A stretch of DNA of 64,000 nt from Clostridia bacterium. Lineage in GTDB: Bacteria > Bacillota_A > Clostridia > TANB77 > CAG-508. The stretch spans positions 1-64,000 of the forward strand of contig JAFVGB010000004.1 in the NCBI GenBank assembly GCA_017475185.1, written 5' to 3'. A program made the position numbers and the translations under genes. Below the pieces are notes generated by a model. The model saw only the letters and a list, made by a program, of their open reading frames with translations, made no database searches and was not told the DNA's origin. Of the stretch, positions 1 through 8,453 are shown piece by piece (within the stretch, counting starts at the first letter, position 1; every line of letters starts with the position of its first letter).

Positions 1-278
1 ATTAGCGGATTACTCCTTTCCCACTGTTATCATGCGATAACTATGGCATATGCGGTATTAGCAATGATTTCTCACTGTTATTCCCCTCTAATAGGCAGAT
101 TGCTTACGCGTTACTCACCAGTCCGCCACTAAAGCCATTGTCATAAGTCAACTTCAACTTCAAATCCGATAAATCTTCAAATCAGTATCAGAATCATTAT
201 GACGACTTCCGTTCGACTTGCATGTCTTATGTGCGCCGCCAGCGTTTATCCTGAGCCAGGATCAAACTCTCAATTTAA
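1..278 (-). rRNA. rrs: 16S ribosomal RNA, 5' end only
   Basis: The reverse complement contains the near-universal 5' segment of bacterial 16S rRNA (GAGTTTGATCCTGGCTCAG, then AACGCTGGCGGC and GTGAGTAACGCG). Only about the first 276 nt (helices covering V1-V2) lie in the window; the gene runs off the left edge. The 5' boundary is placed from the AAATTGAGAG context by analogy with E. coli 16S and could be a few bases off. It is preceded on the same strand by two tandem promoters. Confidence 0.97.
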
Positions 279-456
279 TTGTATTTAAAAAATCTTGCGA
301 TTTGATAAATCTTAATTGATTTGAGTTTTAAAGCTCATATATTAGTTTTTGTTTTTTGGTAGTACTAATCAACTACCGCTTTTGGTTGTTCTCTAAAGGT
401 TTATTGTTTATTTTTCAATGTACTTTATGTCTTCTCTTTTTCCGAAGACGTTTTTT

Positions 457-485
457 ATTTTACTACCTTGTAACTCGTTTGTCAA
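457..485 (-). promoter_or_regulatory. rRNA promoter, gene-proximal
   Basis: On the minus strand a perfect -35 TTGACA (480-485) is separated by 17 bases from a -10 TAAAAT (457-462). It is about 180 bases upstream of the 16S 5' end, the usual position of an rRNA operon P2. Confidence 0.75.
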
Positions 486-655
486 TACTTTTTTTAAAAC
501 TTTTTAAAGTTTTTTTATTTTGTATTTTCAGCCGAAAAAAGTGCAAAATAATAAACTAGTAATTATAGTATTTCTCTCTTCATCTGTTACTTAATTCTTA
601 CTAATTCATTCTTAATTTTTATATACTTTTTTCATCTGTTACTTGGTACTCCATT

Positions 656-684
656 ATAATACCACGACCCCTTTTAAAAGTCAA
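656..684 (-). promoter_or_regulatory. rRNA promoter, gene-distal
   Basis: On the minus strand -35 TTGACT (679-684), a 17-base spacer and -10 TATTAT (656-661). It lies about 200 bases upstream of the proximal promoter, giving the tandem P1/P2 arrangement common for rRNA operons. Confidence 0.75.
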
Positions 685-756
685 TACCTTTTTTAAAGTT
701 TTTTTAACTTTTTTGTCGAAATTTGTTGAACTCAATTTGCAACTCATATAAATAGC

Positions 757-990
757 TTATATTTCTACCAATATAATGTCTTCTCCAATACATTTTATCT
801 TATCCCATGTAATAACAATATCATTTTCACTGGTAAACATACTTAATAATTTATTGCTTCCAGGCACAACAATAGAAGTAATCTTTCCTGTTTCTAAATC
901 AGCACAAACATCTTGAACAAATCCAAGTCTCCTTGCATCATTTATATTAATTACTTCTTTGCTCTTAAAATCCATACCTTTTTTTCCCAT
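757..990 (-). CDS. YlmC/YmxH-family PRC-barrel sporulation protein
   Basis: A 77-residue protein of the YlmC/YmxH family, a small PRC-barrel-like domain often found beside sporulation genes in Firmicutes. The pattern DFKSKEVININDARRLG, then an acidic 'D.ETGKI..IVVPG' segment and 'W..I.CIGEDIILVE' at the C-terminus is typical for the family and it is full length. The start is supported by GAGGTG eight bases upstream. It follows sigG on the same strand, the arrangement seen in many Clostridia, but the hairpin after sigG suggests at least partly separate transcription. The biochemical role is not known. Confidence 0.8.
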   Translation of the reverse strand: MGKKGMDFKSKEVININDARRLGFVQDVCADLETGKITSIVVPGSNKLLSMFTSENDIVITWDKIKCIGEDIILVEI

Positions 991-1053
991 ATTTATTACA
1001 CCTCACAAAATAACACGACAAATATACTATATCGTTTCCTACATTATATTAAT

Positions 1054-1097
1054 ATAGGAAGAAAAAATTAACCACAAATCAATTTTTTCTTCCTATA
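1054..1097 (-). terminator. Hairpin after sigG
   Basis: A 17-bp perfect inverted repeat (1054-1070 with 1081-1097) directly follows the sigG stop. The U tract lies inside the stem rather than after it, so it may act as a weak terminator or a 3' stabilising hairpin. Confidence 0.5.
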
Positions 1098-1099
1098 TA

Positions 1100-1873
1100 T
1101 TATTTATAAATTCTTTTAATATGATTTATTGCACTTTTTTCTAACCTAGAAACTTGTGCTTGCGATATTCCAATTTCATTTGCCACTTCCATCTGCGTTC
1201 TGCCTTCAAAAAATCTTTTTCCTATAATCATCTTCTCTTTATCATTCAATTTTTTCATTGCCTCAGATATAGTAATGTTTTCTGCCCAAAGTTCATCTGT
1301 GTTTTTTTTATCTTTTACCTGATCTAATACATATATATTTTCATTTCCATCACCATAAACAGGTTCTTGCAATGAAATTGGTTCTTGAATTGCATCTAAA
1401 CACATAGTTATATCTTCTTTTTGCACACCTAATTCTTTTGCTATTTCTTCAATTCCTATTTCTCTTTGATTAGTTTTCATCTCTCTATCACGTATCGCTA
1501 ATACCTTATATGCCAAATCTCTTAAAGATCTACTTACTCTTATTGAATTATTATCTCTTAAATATCTTCTTATTTCGCCAATTATCATTGGTACACCATA
1601 AGTTGAAAATTGAACATCTTGATTTATATCGAAATTATCTATTGCCTTAATTAATCCAACACATCCAATTTGAAATAAATCGTCTGCATTTTCTCCCCTT
1701 CCATTAAAACGTTGCACAACTGATAATACTAATCTTAAATTACCATTAATAAATTTTTCCCTTGCTTCAGTATCTCCGTTTTTTATCTTAAATAAAAGTT
1801 CTTGTTTTTCTTCATTTGAAAGCACAGGTAATTTAGCTGTATTTACACCAGCTATTTCTACCTTGTTAACCAT
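1100..1873 (-). CDS. sigG: RNA polymerase sporulation sigma factor SigG
   Basis: Late forespore sigma-70 factor, 257 aa, the usual SigG length. The N-terminus (VEIAGVNTAKLPVLSNEE) is the SigG-specific segment. Region 2 reads 'NLRLVLSVVQRF..RGENADDLFQIGCVGLIKAIDNFD' with 'FSTYGVPMIIGEIRRYLRD' in 2.4. The C-terminal region 4 is 'RTQMEVANEIGISQAQVSRLEKSAI'. It sits directly downstream of spoIIGA-sigE, the standard order. The ATG abuts the base of a 12-bp hairpin whose loop carries AAGGA (separate entry), suggesting a structural control of translation. No in-frame CGG codon. Confidence 0.96.
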   Translation of the reverse strand: MVNKVEIAGVNTAKLPVLSNEEKQELLFKIKNGDTEAREKFINGNLRLVLSVVQRFNGRGENADDLFQIGCVGLIKAIDNFDINQDVQFSTYGVPMIIGEIRRYLRDNNSIRVSRSLRDLAYKVLAIRDREMKTNQREIGIEEIAKELGVQKEDITMCLDAIQEPISLQEPVYGDGNENIYVLDQVKDKKNTDELWAENITISEAMKKLNDKEKMIIGKRFFEGRTQMEVANEIGISQAQVSRLEKSAINHIKRIYK

Positions 1874-1920
1874 AAGACATAAAACTCCTTTCTAATATAT
1901 ATGTATTTGTTTTATGTCTT
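1874..1920 (-). promoter_or_regulatory. Inverted repeat around the sigG ribosome-binding site
   Basis: A perfect 12-bp inverted repeat (1874-1885 and 1909-1920) encloses a 23-base loop. On the mRNA the loop carries AAAGGA of the Shine-Dalgarno and the 3' arm runs straight into the sigG ATG. An RNA hairpin here would present or occlude the start site; it could alternatively be a DNA operator. Confidence 0.5.
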
Positions 1921-2037
1921 TTAATTTATTAATATCATTAAATAAAAAGTTGACAAGCATATATATTCCCTCCTTTGGAATTAAATATTATATACATTAT
2001 TTCCAAATTAAGTTTTTATATACTTTTTATCACAAAG

Positions 2038-2064
2038 AAAAAAGGTACTACTTATAGTAGCACC
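2038..2064 (-). terminator. Rho-independent terminator after sigE
   Basis: The minus-strand transcript has a 9-bp stem (GGTGCTACT / AGTAGTACC, one G-U pair) with a 3-base loop followed by six U. It lies just after the stop that is reached by reading the recoded sigE frame (2076), which itself supports that downstream frame being the genuine end of the gene. Confidence 0.85.
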
Positions 2065-2075
2065 TACCATCAGTT

Positions 2076-2821
2076 CTATCCAGTCTTACTCATAATATCT
2101 CTTTTCATTTTATTAATAATCTTTTTCTCTAACCTCGAAATATAACTTTGCGAAATTCCCAGCATATCTGCTACCTCTTTTTGAGTTTTCTCATTTCCAT
2201 CACTACCTGCTCCGAAAACCGAAATCTAAGTTCCATTATATTGCGTTCACGATTGTTCAGTTTTTCTATTGATGCATGGAGTAGACTTTTATCAACTTCA
2301 TCTTCAATATGTCTAGATGTAACATCTGCCTCTGTTCCTAAAATATCTGACAACAATAATTCATTTCCGTCTCCATCTTGATTTAATGGTTCATCTATTG
2401 ATACTTCAGTCTTAATTCTATTACTTCTTCTTAAAAACATTAAAATCTCATTTTCTATACACCTTGATGCATATGTAGCAAGTTTAATATTCTTATCTGT
2501 ATTAAACGTATTAATCGACTTCATTAACCCTATTGTTCCAATTGAAATTAAATCCTCTATTCCAATTCCTGTATTTTCAAATTTTTTTGCTATATATACA
2601 ACCAGTCTCAAATTTCTTTCTACTAAAAGTTGTTTTACCGATTCATCACCTTTGCTTAATTTTTCTAATGCATCTTCTTCCTCTTCTTGTTCAAGAGGTG
2701 GTGGAAGTGTTTGACTTCCTGCAACATAAAAAATCGAAACATCTTCTAATTCCTGATTACTATTTATGTATTTAGCATAAATGTTATTTATACTAGATTT
2801 TAACATTTGCAACACATTCAT
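2076..2821 (-). CDS. sigE: RNA polymerase sporulation sigma factor SigE (two +1 recoding sites)
   Basis: Mother-cell sigma factor, with a pro-sequence of about 20-25 residues for SpoIIGA cleavage. Conserved regions are visible: '[38 protein letters not shown]', '[18 protein letters not shown]', '[13 protein letters not shown]'. Read conventionally the frame ends at 2171 with a non-homologous tail. After codon 200 the sequence is TTT CGG TTT TCGG. Skipping C at 2221 and again C at 2214 gives [12 protein letters not shown] followed by [20 protein letters not shown], the conserved region 4.2, ending at 2076 just before a good terminator; total about 247 aa, close to the usual length. Both skipped bases are the first base of a CGG codon in the frame being read. 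Either the gene is recoded or it carries two compensating-type insertions; recoding is favoured because downstream sequence shows no decay. Confidence 0.85.
2212..2214 (-). other. Putative +1 recoding site 2 of sigE (CGG)
   Basis: In the frame entered after the first shift the codons are GGT TTT CGG A. Skipping C gives GGA and restores region 4.2 of SigE. Confidence 0.7.
2219..2221 (-). other. Putative +1 recoding site 1 of sigE (CGG)
   Basis: In-frame AGA TTT CGG T; skipping C gives RF-G, matching the invariant RFG of sigma-factor region 4. Confidence 0.7.
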
Positions 2822-2863
2822 TTTGATTACCTCCCTTTTACTGATACTTTACGTATTTCCTTT

Positions 2864-3799
2864 TTATACATTAGCAAGTACTTTGTTTTTGCCAATTGTG
2901 TTTTCATGCTCTAACATATCAAGACCCATAATGGCTGTATATGCTCCATTTTTAGTAAAAGATTTATCATAAATTCCTATTATTGCATTGTTAACAGTAT
3001 CTATTTTTTCATCTGATATAATATTTATGCTGTCAGCTTTTATTCCCAATAATAATCCATTTTGTTTTCCTAATGACGAAAATGGAATCATTCTAAATCT
3101 TGAAATTGTTTTGCTAAACTTTTCATCCTTTGTTAATTCATCTATATCACCTCCTAAAATTTTATCTAGATTTCTTAAAATCTTTTCAGGGATAATCTCA
3201 TTCAAACTTGTATGTTCAATTACAATAACCGGAAATCCAGTTATTGGATCTTTTAAAAGATTGCCTGTATCTAATAAAGCTTTAACATTAACCTTCTTTT
3301 CATTGATAATAATTTGAATATCGAAAATTATATCTTTTTTGCTGAACTTTGTTTTTACAATTCTAAAGCTAATTTGAAGAACTATGAAAGAAACCAATCC
3401 ACCAATCAAAGCAATTTTAATAGGATATGATCCAACAAAAACACCATTTTTCATTTGAACCATTTGTGGTTGTAAAAAATACATTAATGCAAAAACGCAT
3501 CCACCAAATACAAAAGACACTAAATAAAAAATCACAATATCTTTAATAAGCTTCTTTACAGACTTTGGTGCAAAAGATATATATACAATAACAATTGATA
3601 AAATTAATTTCATAAAAAAATTAGAGTAAAGAGGAATAATATTAAGATACATCACAACAGTATAAGTTGCTCCAATTATACTTGCAATAAAGTATCTACA
3701 TTTACTACAATTACACTTTATAACAACACCTGTTGCAAAAATAATTATAAAATTCATTAAGATATTTTCTAAAAAAACTATATCAAGATATATTGTCAT
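2864..3799 (-). CDS. spoIIGA: Sigma-E processing peptidase SpoIIGA
   Basis: Membrane aspartic protease that cleaves pro-SigE at the sporulation septum. The first ~150 residues form about five membrane segments. The soluble C-terminal half has the catalytic 'KALLDTGNLLKDPITG.PV' (DTGN) motif and 'RMIPFSSLG', both SpoIIGA hallmarks. The start is set at ATG 3799 because a GGAGGG Shine-Dalgarno lies just before it; a GTG 12 bases upstream would put that ribosome site inside the gene. It is 42 bases upstream of its substrate gene sigE on the same strand. Confidence 0.95.
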   Translation of the reverse strand: MTIYLDIVFLENILMNFIIIFATGVVIKCNCSKCRYFIASIIGATYTVVMYLNIIPLYSNFFMKLILSIVIVYISFAPKSVKKLIKDIVIFYLVSFVFGGCVFALMYFLQPQMVQMKNGVFVGSYPIKIALIGGLVSFIVLQISFRIVKTKFSKKDIIFDIQIIINEKKVNVKALLDTGNLLKDPITGFPVIVIEHTSLNEIIPEKILRNLDKILGGDIDELTKDEKFSKTISRFRMIPFSSLGKQNGLLLGIKADSINIISDEKIDTVNNAIIGIYDKSFTKNGAYTAIMGLDMLEHENTIGKNKVLANV

Positions 3800-3897
3800 T
3801 AATCCCTCCACATTTTATATAAAGCATTTCAAGACCTGTTTCATCTTGTGTAAATTTTACCACCACGTCCTCAAAAATACTGTCATATCCTGAAGTC

Positions 3898-3933
3898 AAA
3901 AAAAAGAAATAATCTACAAAAATAGATTATTTC
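3898..3933 (-). terminator. Terminator after ftsZ
   Basis: An 11-bp perfect stem (3906-3916 with 3923-3933) followed on the minus strand by eight U. It separates the ftsA-ftsZ transcript from spoIIGA-sigE. Confidence 0.9.
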
Positions 3934-4004
3934 TTCTTTATTATAATTTTATGTATTTAATTTTTATTTTATTTGACTAAATTTACTTTAGTTATTTTCA
4001 AAAA

Positions 4005-5138
4005 TTATTTGTTTCCAGCTTTATTTTTTCTTAAGAAAGATGGTATATCTAAATCGCTAGCTGGTGTTGCTGTTGTATCAGCAGCTGGTACTGGATTTGC
4101 TTTTATAGATTGTTCCCATGCTTTATCAACTATTTTGTTAACTGGCATTGAACCTATTTTATTTCTTTCTTCATCTTCAAATCCAGTTGCAATAACTGTG
4201 ATTACGATATCTTCTTCTAATGTTTCATCTATAACTGCACCAAAGATAATGTTAGCTTCTGGATCAACACTTCTTTGAACTAATTCAGCAGCTGTGTTTA
4301 CTTCGTGTAATCCTAAGTTGTTTCCACCTGTAATGTTGATGATAACACCTCTTGCTCCTTCGATTGATGTTTCAAGCATTGGGCTTTGTACTGCTTGTTT
4401 AGCAGCTTCTTCTGCTCTTGATTCTCCAGATGCTCTTCCTATACCCATGTGAGCCATACCTGTATTTAACATGATTGTTTTAACATCTGCAAAGTCTAAG
4501 TTTACTAAACCTGGTACTGCGATTAAGTCTGATATACCTTGTACACCTTGTCTTAATACGTCATCTGCCATTTTGAAAGCTTCTACTATTGAAGTTTTTC
4601 TATCGATTACTTGTAATAATTTGTCATTTGGAATTACTACTAATGTATCAACTTTGCTTTTTAAACTTTCAATTCCTCTATCAGCTTGTGATAATCTTTT
4701 CTTTCCTTCAAATGTGAATGGTTTTGTAACAACACCTATTGTTAAGATACCCATTTCTTTTGCACATGCTGCAACTATTGGTGCAGCACCTGTACCTGTT
4801 CCACCACCCATTCCGGCTGTAACAAATACCATGTCAGCTCCACGCAATGCTTCTGTAATTTCTGATTTGCTTTCTTCTGCTGCTTGAGCTCCTATGTCTG
4901 GATTAGCTCCTGCTCCTAGTCCTCTTGTAATTTTTTCTCCGATTTGAATTTTAGATGCAGCTTTAGATAATAATAAAGCTTGTCTATCTGTGTTTACTGC
5001 AACAAATTCAACACCTCTTATTCCAGAATCAACCATTCTGTTAACAGCGTTTGTTCCACCGCCACCAACACCTATAACTTTAATAGTAGCTGTTCCGTCT
5101 ATCATTAGTCCACTTTCTTCCATGCCATCCATTATCAT
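4005..5138 (-). CDS. ftsZ: Cell division protein FtsZ
   Basis: Tubulin-like GTPase that forms the cytokinetic ring. 377 aa. The GTP-binding loop [12 protein letters not shown] is intact, as are the N-terminal '[17 protein letters not shown]' and the T7-type '[11 protein letters not shown]' loop. The C-terminus ends in '[11 protein letters not shown]', the conserved peptide that binds FtsA and other partners. Start ATG has GGGAGG upstream. It follows ftsA with a 97-base gap and precedes spoIIGA after a strong terminator. Three CGG trinucleotides on the coding strand are all out of frame (for instance GCC GGA). Confidence 0.98.
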   Translation of the reverse strand: MIMDGMEESGLMIDGTATIKVIGVGGGGTNAVNRMVDSGIRGVEFVAVNTDRQALLLSKAASKIQIGEKITRGLGAGANPDIGAQAAEESKSEITEALRGADMVFVTAGMGGGTGTGAAPIVAACAKEMGILTIGVVTKPFTFEGKKRLSQADRGIESLKSKVDTLVVIPNDKLLQVIDRKTSIVEAFKMADDVLRQGVQGISDLIAVPGLVNLDFADVKTIMLNTGMAHMGIGRASGESRAEEAAKQAVQSPMLETSIEGARGVIINITGGNNLGLHEVNTAAELVQRSVDPEANIIFGAVIDETLEEDIVITVIATGFEDEERNKIGSMPVNKIVDKAWEQSIKANPVPAADTTATPASDLDIPSFLRKNKAGNK

Positions 5139-5235
5139 TTTGTTTTCCTCCCTATTATATTTTTATATTTTAAAAATTAAAAACATCCTTTTTTGAGAAA
5201 TTAGATTTCTTTTTCGTAATTTCTCTAATTTAATT

Positions 5236-6468
5236 TTACGAATAGAAAAAGTCTTTTACTTTTTCCAAAATATCTTTAAAAATTGTGCTTTTTTCTGAAG
5301 CTGTGTCTATATTACTTGAAACATTTTTAGCAAATTGTCTTGAAGATATATATCTAACCAATGCATATACTGTTCTGTATCCAGGTCTTACAGTACTTAT
5401 TCCTCTTCCTGTTGAAATTTTTACTGGTATATTTAAAACAACCTTTCCTGCTACATCACTTTTACTAATATTTGTAATTCCTTGTCCTGTTAAAATTACA
5501 TTATTAATTTTTGATTTTACACCTTGCATTGTTATATCTTTATTAACTAATGTAAATATTTCTTCTATTCTTGCTTCTATTATTTCGATTAACTCTGAAC
5601 TTTTTATAACTCTGCTTGATTGTTCATCTTTACATGTAGTTAATAAAATTTCATTATCATTATCAATAAATGATTTCATTGCTAATCCATATTGTTTTTT
5701 TAGTTTATCAGCTTCATCTTGTGAAATATTTAATACAACTGCAATATCATTAGTTATATTATCTCCTCCTAATGGTATTGTGTTTGTGTAAATAAATTCT
5801 GAGCCTTCAAACACTCCTATATCTGTATTACCAGCTCCTACATCTAAAATCATAACATTGTCTGTTAATTCATGTGTATCTAAAACTAGATTTCTCTCTG
5901 CCAAAGTTATAGGAACTAATCCATCTATCTCTAAATTTGCTTTTTTAAATATTCCCACTAATTGTCTCATATATTCTTTGTTAGCTAATATTACTTGTGC
6001 TTTTAAAGTGAATTTTGAGCTAAAATTACCTATTGGATCTGATACAACTTTTCCATCTTCTAGTATAAAATTATCTGCAACTATGTCTATGATACTCATT
6101 CCTTCAGGAACATCAATATCTTTAGCTTGCATTATTGCTGATGATACATCTTTTACTGTAATTCCAGAATACTTATCTTTTACTTCTTTTATAACACTAT
6201 TTTGCACTATTGTTACATATTTACCATGTACAGTTAAATATGCTGAATTTATTTTCAAACTTGTATCAATCTCAGCATCTGAAATTACTTTATTAATCGC
6301 TTCCACAACTTCATTTTCATCTATAATTTTTCCTTTTTTAATTCCACTGCATGATTGATTTGTGCTACATAGTATTTCAACTTGATTAAAATTATTAACT
6401 TCTCCAATGATAAGGCTTACTTTTGAAGTGCCTATATCAATTCCTACAATTACATCTCCGATAGCCAA
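5236..6468 (-). CDS. ftsA: Cell division protein FtsA
   Basis: Actin-like membrane tether for FtsZ. Shows the ASKHA phosphate motifs 'VGIDIGTSKV' near the N-terminus and 'MILDVGAGNTDIGVF' around residue 200, 'VILTGQG' adenosine motif, and a C-terminal amphipathic tail 'DILEKVKDFFYS' suited for membrane binding. The start is assigned to TTG at 6468: GGAGGAG lies six bases upstream, whereas the ATG at 6483 lies on top of that ribosome site and has none of its own. About 410 aa, normal for the family. Co-directional with ftsZ downstream. Confidence 0.95.
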   Translation of the reverse strand: MAIGDVIVGIDIGTSKVSLIIGEVNNFNQVEILCSTNQSCSGIKKGKIIDENEVVEAINKVISDAEIDTSLKINSAYLTVHGKYVTIVQNSVIKEVKDKYSGITVKDVSSAIMQAKDIDVPEGMSIIDIVADNFILEDGKVVSDPIGNFSSKFTLKAQVILANKEYMRQLVGIFKKANLEIDGLVPITLAERNLVLDTHELTDNVMILDVGAGNTDIGVFEGSEFIYTNTIPLGGDNITNDIAVVLNISQDEADKLKKQYGLAMKSFIDNDNEILLTTCKDEQSSRVIKSSELIEIIEARIEEIFTLVNKDITMQGVKSKINNVILTGQGITNISKSDVAGKVVLNIPVKISTGRGISTVRPGYRTVYALVRYISSRQFAKNVSSNIDTASEKSTIFKDILEKVKDFFYS

Positions 6469-6621
6469 AGTTAACTCCTCCATTTTATACGCGTTTTTTA
6501 TTCCTAGTTTAATTCTTAGTAAGAATATTATATTTCTGACAAAAAGTCAATAGAATTTTGTTATATTTTTGTAATATTTTTGTAATCGTTTTGTAATAAT
6601 GTATTATTTTGTATTATTGTA

Positions 6622-6987
6622 CTATTTTATGTCACCCGTTCTTCTTTTTTCTCTGAATTTTTCCAAATAATATCTGCGTATTACGCCTAAATTATTAAAC
6701 ATTCTACTAACAAAAACAAATATAGCTGCTAAATATATATCCACATTTAATCTTTGTCCTAAATATGATAATAACATAGCTAAAATTGCATTTCCAAAAA
6801 ATCCTGAAAGAAATACTCCCATATCGAATTTTTTATTTAATGATGAAACTACTCCACCAAATACTGAATCTAATGCAGCAACAATTGCTATTGCTAAATA
6901 TCCTGAATATGTATATGAAATTATTGGTGCGAAATTACCAACAATAACTCCTATTATACATCCTAAAACTATTGCTATAAGAATCAT
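6622..6987 (-). CDS. sbp: Small basic membrane protein (Sbp, DUF1290)
   Basis: A 121-residue, mostly hydrophobic protein with three to four membrane helices and a basic C-terminus (RRYYLEKFREKRR). It matches the Sbp family found between ftsQ and ftsA in Firmicutes. The start has a strong GGAGG. It is two bases downstream of the DUF881 gene, so the three genes are translationally linked. Function unknown; the context points to division or envelope work. Confidence 0.85.
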   Translation of the reverse strand: MILIAIVLGCIIGVIVGNFAPIISYTYSGYLAIAIVAALDSVFGGVVSSLNKKFDMGVFLSGFFGNAILAMLLSYLGQRLNVDIYLAAIFVFVSRMFNNLGVIRRYYLEKFREKRRTGDIK

Positions 6988-6989
6988 TT

Positions 6990-7697
6990 TTATTCCTCCT
7001 TTTTATCTTTCATATATTTTAAAGTAATGTTTTTATTATAGGCATTTATATTTATATTAGATTCAAATTTTACTTCTATTGAATATCCTTTATTTGTATA
7101 ATATGGAATAAATCCATCATTTGGGAAATTCAATATTTTATCAAACTCATCCTTGTTACCTATTGCTCTTATTTCATATGGATTTACTATTCTTTCACCA
7201 TTAACTAATATATATTGATTATTATTTATTCCAACTACATCTGTACTATTAATTATTCTTTCACCATTTATTGAAATTGCCTCTGCTCCTGCATATTTTA
7301 ATTCATTAATTAAATATACTATATTACTTGCTGTAAATGACCTTTCAGAATTATCTATTAATTTTATTACAATACCTTCTCCAACTACATTTGTTTTTCC
7401 AACTAACATATTGTAATCTTTTAATTCTGTATCTATTAATTCTGAAGCTTGTTGGTTATTTTCAATTATATTAGTATATTCTTGTATCTTTAAATTATTT
7501 GACTTCAACTTTTCATCAATTTCATTATATTTGCTTTTCCAGCTTAGAACCTCTTGTCTTAATTCGTCTTCTCTCATGCTTTCAATTCCCATCATGTTTG
7601 TCTCTTCAACAGTTCTAAATTGAATAAAAATTGATGATACTAACATTATAGATATGAAAAATATCACAATAGAAATTGTTATTTTTCCTTTTTCCAT
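6990..7697 (-). CDS. DUF881 family protein (YlxW/YlxX-like), copy 2
   Basis: Membrane-anchored protein with one N-terminal helix (residues ~5-25), a coiled-coil stretch (~40-90) and the DUF881 domain ('VVGEGIVIKLIDNS', 'LINELKYAGAEAISINGERI', 'IVNPYEIRAIG'). 235 aa, usual length. It lies between a paralogue and sbp in the ftsQ-ftsA interval, as in Bacillus ylxW/ylxX. The molecular role is not established. Ribosome site GAGGTG just upstream of ATG. Confidence 0.88.
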   Translation of the reverse strand: MEKGKITISIVIFFISIMLVSSIFIQFRTVEETNMMGIESMREDELRQEVLSWKSKYNEIDEKLKSNNLKIQEYTNIIENNQQASELIDTELKDYNMLVGKTNVVGEGIVIKLIDNSERSFTASNIVYLINELKYAGAEAISINGERIINSTDVVGINNNQYILVNGERIVNPYEIRAIGNKDEFDKILNFPNDGFIPYYTNKGYSIEVKFESNININAYNKNITLKYMKDKKEE

Positions 7698-7712
7698 TTT
7701 AACACCTCTTTA

Positions 7713-8438
7713 CTATTCGTTTTTCATATACTGGCTATTTATTACACCATTATATTTATCAATTGTTATATTCTGAGCTTTTCTAACATCAACCATAACT
7801 CCTGTTTCTTCCATTAACTCTAAATATCCTCCAGGAATTGTAATTGAACCATATAATAGTTCTGGAGAACCTATTGCTTTAATTTCAACTGGTGAGCTGA
7901 TTTTTTCTCCATTTACAACTACAACATTTCCCGCACAATAAACTGAAGTAAAATTTGTAATTCTTTGTCCATTTATTGAAATAGCTTCCGCTCCTGCATT
8001 TCTTAAAGCATTAATAACTTCTACCAAATCTCCAGCATGAACTAAATATAAATCTATATTATCTAAAGGTCCAATATTTGATTTTTTTACAGTATTATTA
8101 TCTCTTAGTGTTATTATGATTCCATCACCAATAACATCTGTTAAGCCTAATAAAGTATTATCAATTTTTATTTCTTCTTCTTTAGAAATTTCATTTTCAT
8201 TATTTTTTACAGATTGTAATCTTACTTCCTCAAGTTTATCTTCTGACTTTTTCAAATCATTTGTTGCTCTATCATATTTTTCTTTCCATTTAAGAATTTG
8301 ATCTCTTAAATCATTACTTGTTAGAGTTTGAGAAACAGTTGAATTTGTATCATCTATTGTTTTAAACTGAATACATATTCCTATTGTTAAAACAAAACAT
8401 ACAATTCCAAAAGTTAAAGCAATTTTCCATTTTTTCAT
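7713..8438 (-). CDS. DUF881 family protein (YlxW/YlxX-like), copy 1
   Basis: Paralogue of the next gene: N-terminal membrane helix, coiled coil, then the DUF881 signature ('DVIGDGIIITLRDN', 'VINALRNAGAEAISINGQRI', 'ISSPVEIKAIGSPELL'). The two share the FKT(V/I)(E/D)(E/D)TN segment after the membrane helix and clearly arose by duplication. 14 bases separate them from each other and 15 separate this gene from ftsQ, so ftsQ-DUF881-DUF881-sbp reads as one unit. Confidence 0.88.
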   Translation of the reverse strand: MKKWKIALTFGIVCFVLTIGICIQFKTIDDTNSTVSQTLTSNDLRDQILKWKEKYDRATNDLKKSEDKLEEVRLQSVKNNENEISKEEEIKIDNTLLGLTDVIGDGIIITLRDNNTVKKSNIGPLDNIDLYLVHAGDLVEVINALRNAGAEAISINGQRITNFTSVYCAGNVVVVNGEKISSPVEIKAIGSPELLYGSITIPGGYLELMEETGVMVDVRKAQNITIDKYNGVINSQYMKNE

Positions 8439-8453
8439 TTATACTATCTCCTT

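Larger units (their letters stand above)
279..756 (-). other. rRNA operon leader and upstream AT-rich region
   Basis: This stretch of about 480 bases between the 16S gene and the ymxH-like gene has no convincing coding sequence. It carries two sigma-A-type promoters facing the 16S gene (listed separately), a small hairpin around 431-451 (GTCTTC...GAAGAC) in the transcribed leader, and a short direct repeat TCATCTGTTACTT near 582 and 633. A short open frame on the plus strand is low-complexity and has no supporting features. Confidence 0.6.

Noticed and set aside
356..559. Open frame upstream of the rRNA gene (plus strand)
   Set aside because: Low-complexity Phe/Leu/Arg-rich reading of AT-rich DNA over two strong promoters; no ribosome site.
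5198..5228. Regulatory hairpin between ftsA and ftsZ (GAGAAATTA / TAATTTCTC)
   Set aside because: 9-bp AT-rich stem followed by A-run; not a terminator and within chance expectation for this composition.
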